Positions 5,848-6,551 of a stretch of DNA of 6,551 nt are shown one piece after another (position 1 is the first letter of the stretch; the number at the start of each line of letters is the position of its first letter). The notes beneath the pieces are model-generated. The model had not been told where the DNA came from and searched no databases. It worked only from the letters and a program-made list of their open reading frames with translations. This DNA is from Arthrobacter sp. (GTDB lineage Bacteria; Actinomycetota; Actinomycetes; Actinomycetales; Micrococcaceae): NCBI GenBank assembly GCA_030146405.1, contig JASLBS010000254.1:1-6551 (forward strand), read 5' to 3'. A program made the position numbers and the translations under genes.

Positions 5848-6551
5848 ATGAACACCACCGAACCGCTGCGCGTCATCGTCTGGGGCGAGAACCGTCACGA
5901 GAAGGAACAGCCCGAGGTCGCCGCCATCTACCCCGAGGGCATGCACACCACCATCCGCGAGGGCATCGAGGAGAACCTGGGGGAGCGCGCGCAGGTCCGC
6001 ACCGTCACCCTCGACGATCCCGAGCACGGCCTCACCGAGGACGTACTGCAGAACACCGACGTGCTGGTGTGGTGGGGGCACGCCGCCCACGCCGAGGTCT
6101 CCGACGACGTGGTGGAGCGCGTGCACCGCCACGTCCTCGCCGGCATGGGCCTGCTGGTGCTGCACTCCGGCCACTGGTCGAAGATTTTCGGCAAGCTCAT
6201 GGGGACCTCGTGCACACTGCGCTGGCGCTCCGAGGCCGACCGCGAGCTGGTCTGGACGGTCGATCCCACGCACCCGATCGCACAGGGCGTGCCGCACCCG
6301 TTCATCATTCCCGAGCAGGAGATGTACGGGGAGTTCTTCGACATCCCCGCACCGGATGAACTGATCTTCCTCAGCACCTTCAGCGGTGGCGAGGTGTTCC
6401 GCAGCGGCTGCACGTTCAAGCGCGGCTTCGGCAAGATCTTCTTCTTCAGCCCGGGCGACCAGGACTACCCGGTGTACCACCACAAGGACGTGCGCCGCGT
6501 GATCGCCAACGGCGTGGAGTGGGCGAGGACGCTGCGTCCCGAGCGCACCGA
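5848..6551 (+). CDS. ThuA-family protein (trehalose-utilisation type), 3' end cut by the window edge
   Basis: 234 complete codons are present and no stop is reached. Bacterial ThuA proteins of this kind are about 240-260 residues, so probably only a few residues are missing. ThuA has a class I glutamine-amidotransferase-like fold but lacks the catalytic cysteine. Here the nucleophile-elbow position reads LHSGH (residues 105-109) instead of a Gly-x-Cys turn. Histidine-rich family motifs are clear: WWGHAAH (75-81), PEQEMYGE (155-162), and SPGDQDYPVYHH (201-212). The many conserved His and Asp/Glu residues could hold a metal or bind a sugar (inference). In rhizobia, ThuA acts with the dehydrogenase ThuB on trehalose and related disaccharides, yielding 3-keto derivatives; its exact reaction is less clear. 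No signal peptide is seen, so it acts in the cytoplasm. It is the fifth gene of the operon, and more catabolic genes may follow outside the window. Confidence 0.92.
   Translation, partial: MNTTEPLRVIVWGENRHEKEQPEVAAIYPEGMHTTIREGIEENLGERAQVRTVTLDDPEHGLTEDVLQNTDVLVWWGHAAHAEVSDDVVERVHRHVLAGMGLLVLHSGHWSKIFGKLMGTSCTLRWRSEADRELVWTVDPTHPIAQGVPHPFIIPEQEMYGEFFDIPAPDELIFLSTFSGGEVFRSGCTFKRGFGKIFFFSPGDQDYPVYHHKDVRRVIANGVEWARTLRPERT

Noticed and set aside
5830..6483. Long minus-strand frame of 217 codons opposite the ThuA-family gene
   Set aside because: It mirrors a gene with strong family motifs, has a composition typical of antisense shadows, and shows no recognisable domain.
1..6551. tRNA or rRNA genes, insertion sequences, CRISPR arrays, attachment sites and frameshifted genes
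   Set aside because: Read through on both strands, the window is filled by intact genes in two divergent units; no transposase motifs, spaced repeats or RNA-gene signatures were seen.

Overview
The window is high-GC DNA with actinobacterial character: strong G/C bias at third codon positions, a GTG start, purine-rich Shine-Dalgarno sites, and sugar ABC-transporter, LacI and ThuA proteins of the kind common in Actinobacteria. A member of the Micrococcales (Arthrobacter-like or a relative) is a reasonable guess, but the sequence alone does not fix the genus.

Layout. Left arm, minus strand: the first 17 codons of a NIPSNAP-family protein (1-51, running off the window), a 177-bp gap with nothing convincing in it, then a complete LacI-family repressor (229-1251). 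Centre: a divergent control region (1252-1458). It holds two related LacI-type operator candidates and two back-to-back promoter candidates whose -35 hexamers overlap in one TTGACAA. Right arm, plus strand: a tightly packed operon with a Gfo/Idh/MocA sugar dehydrogenase (1459-2643), a lipoprotein solute-binding protein (2697-3926), two ABC permeases (3981-4931 and 4942-5805) and a ThuA-family protein (5848 to beyond the window end). Gaps are 53, 54, 10 and 42 bp, and each start has its own ribosome binding site.

How the genes fit together. The lipoprotein would capture a sugar or glycoside outside the membrane and pass it to the permease pair. Inside, the NAD(P)-dependent dehydrogenase and the ThuA protein would start its breakdown. 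Dehydrogenase, ThuA, binding protein and two permeases together resemble the trehalose-utilisation (thuEFGKAB) system of rhizobia, in which ThuA and ThuB lead to 3-keto sugars. No ATPase gene lies in the window, so the importer probably borrows a shared MsiK/UgpC-type ATPase encoded elsewhere. The divergent LacI protein probably represses the operon and itself and is released by a pathway sugar. The actual substrate cannot be read from the sequence; trehalose, another glucoside or an anhydrosugar are all possible.

No RNA genes, mobile elements, CRISPR arrays, frameshifts or convincing intrinsic terminators were seen. This is a known type of catabolic locus rather than a clearly new system. 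Its points of interest are the compact divergent promoter, the missing ATPase and the undefined keto-sugar pathway.
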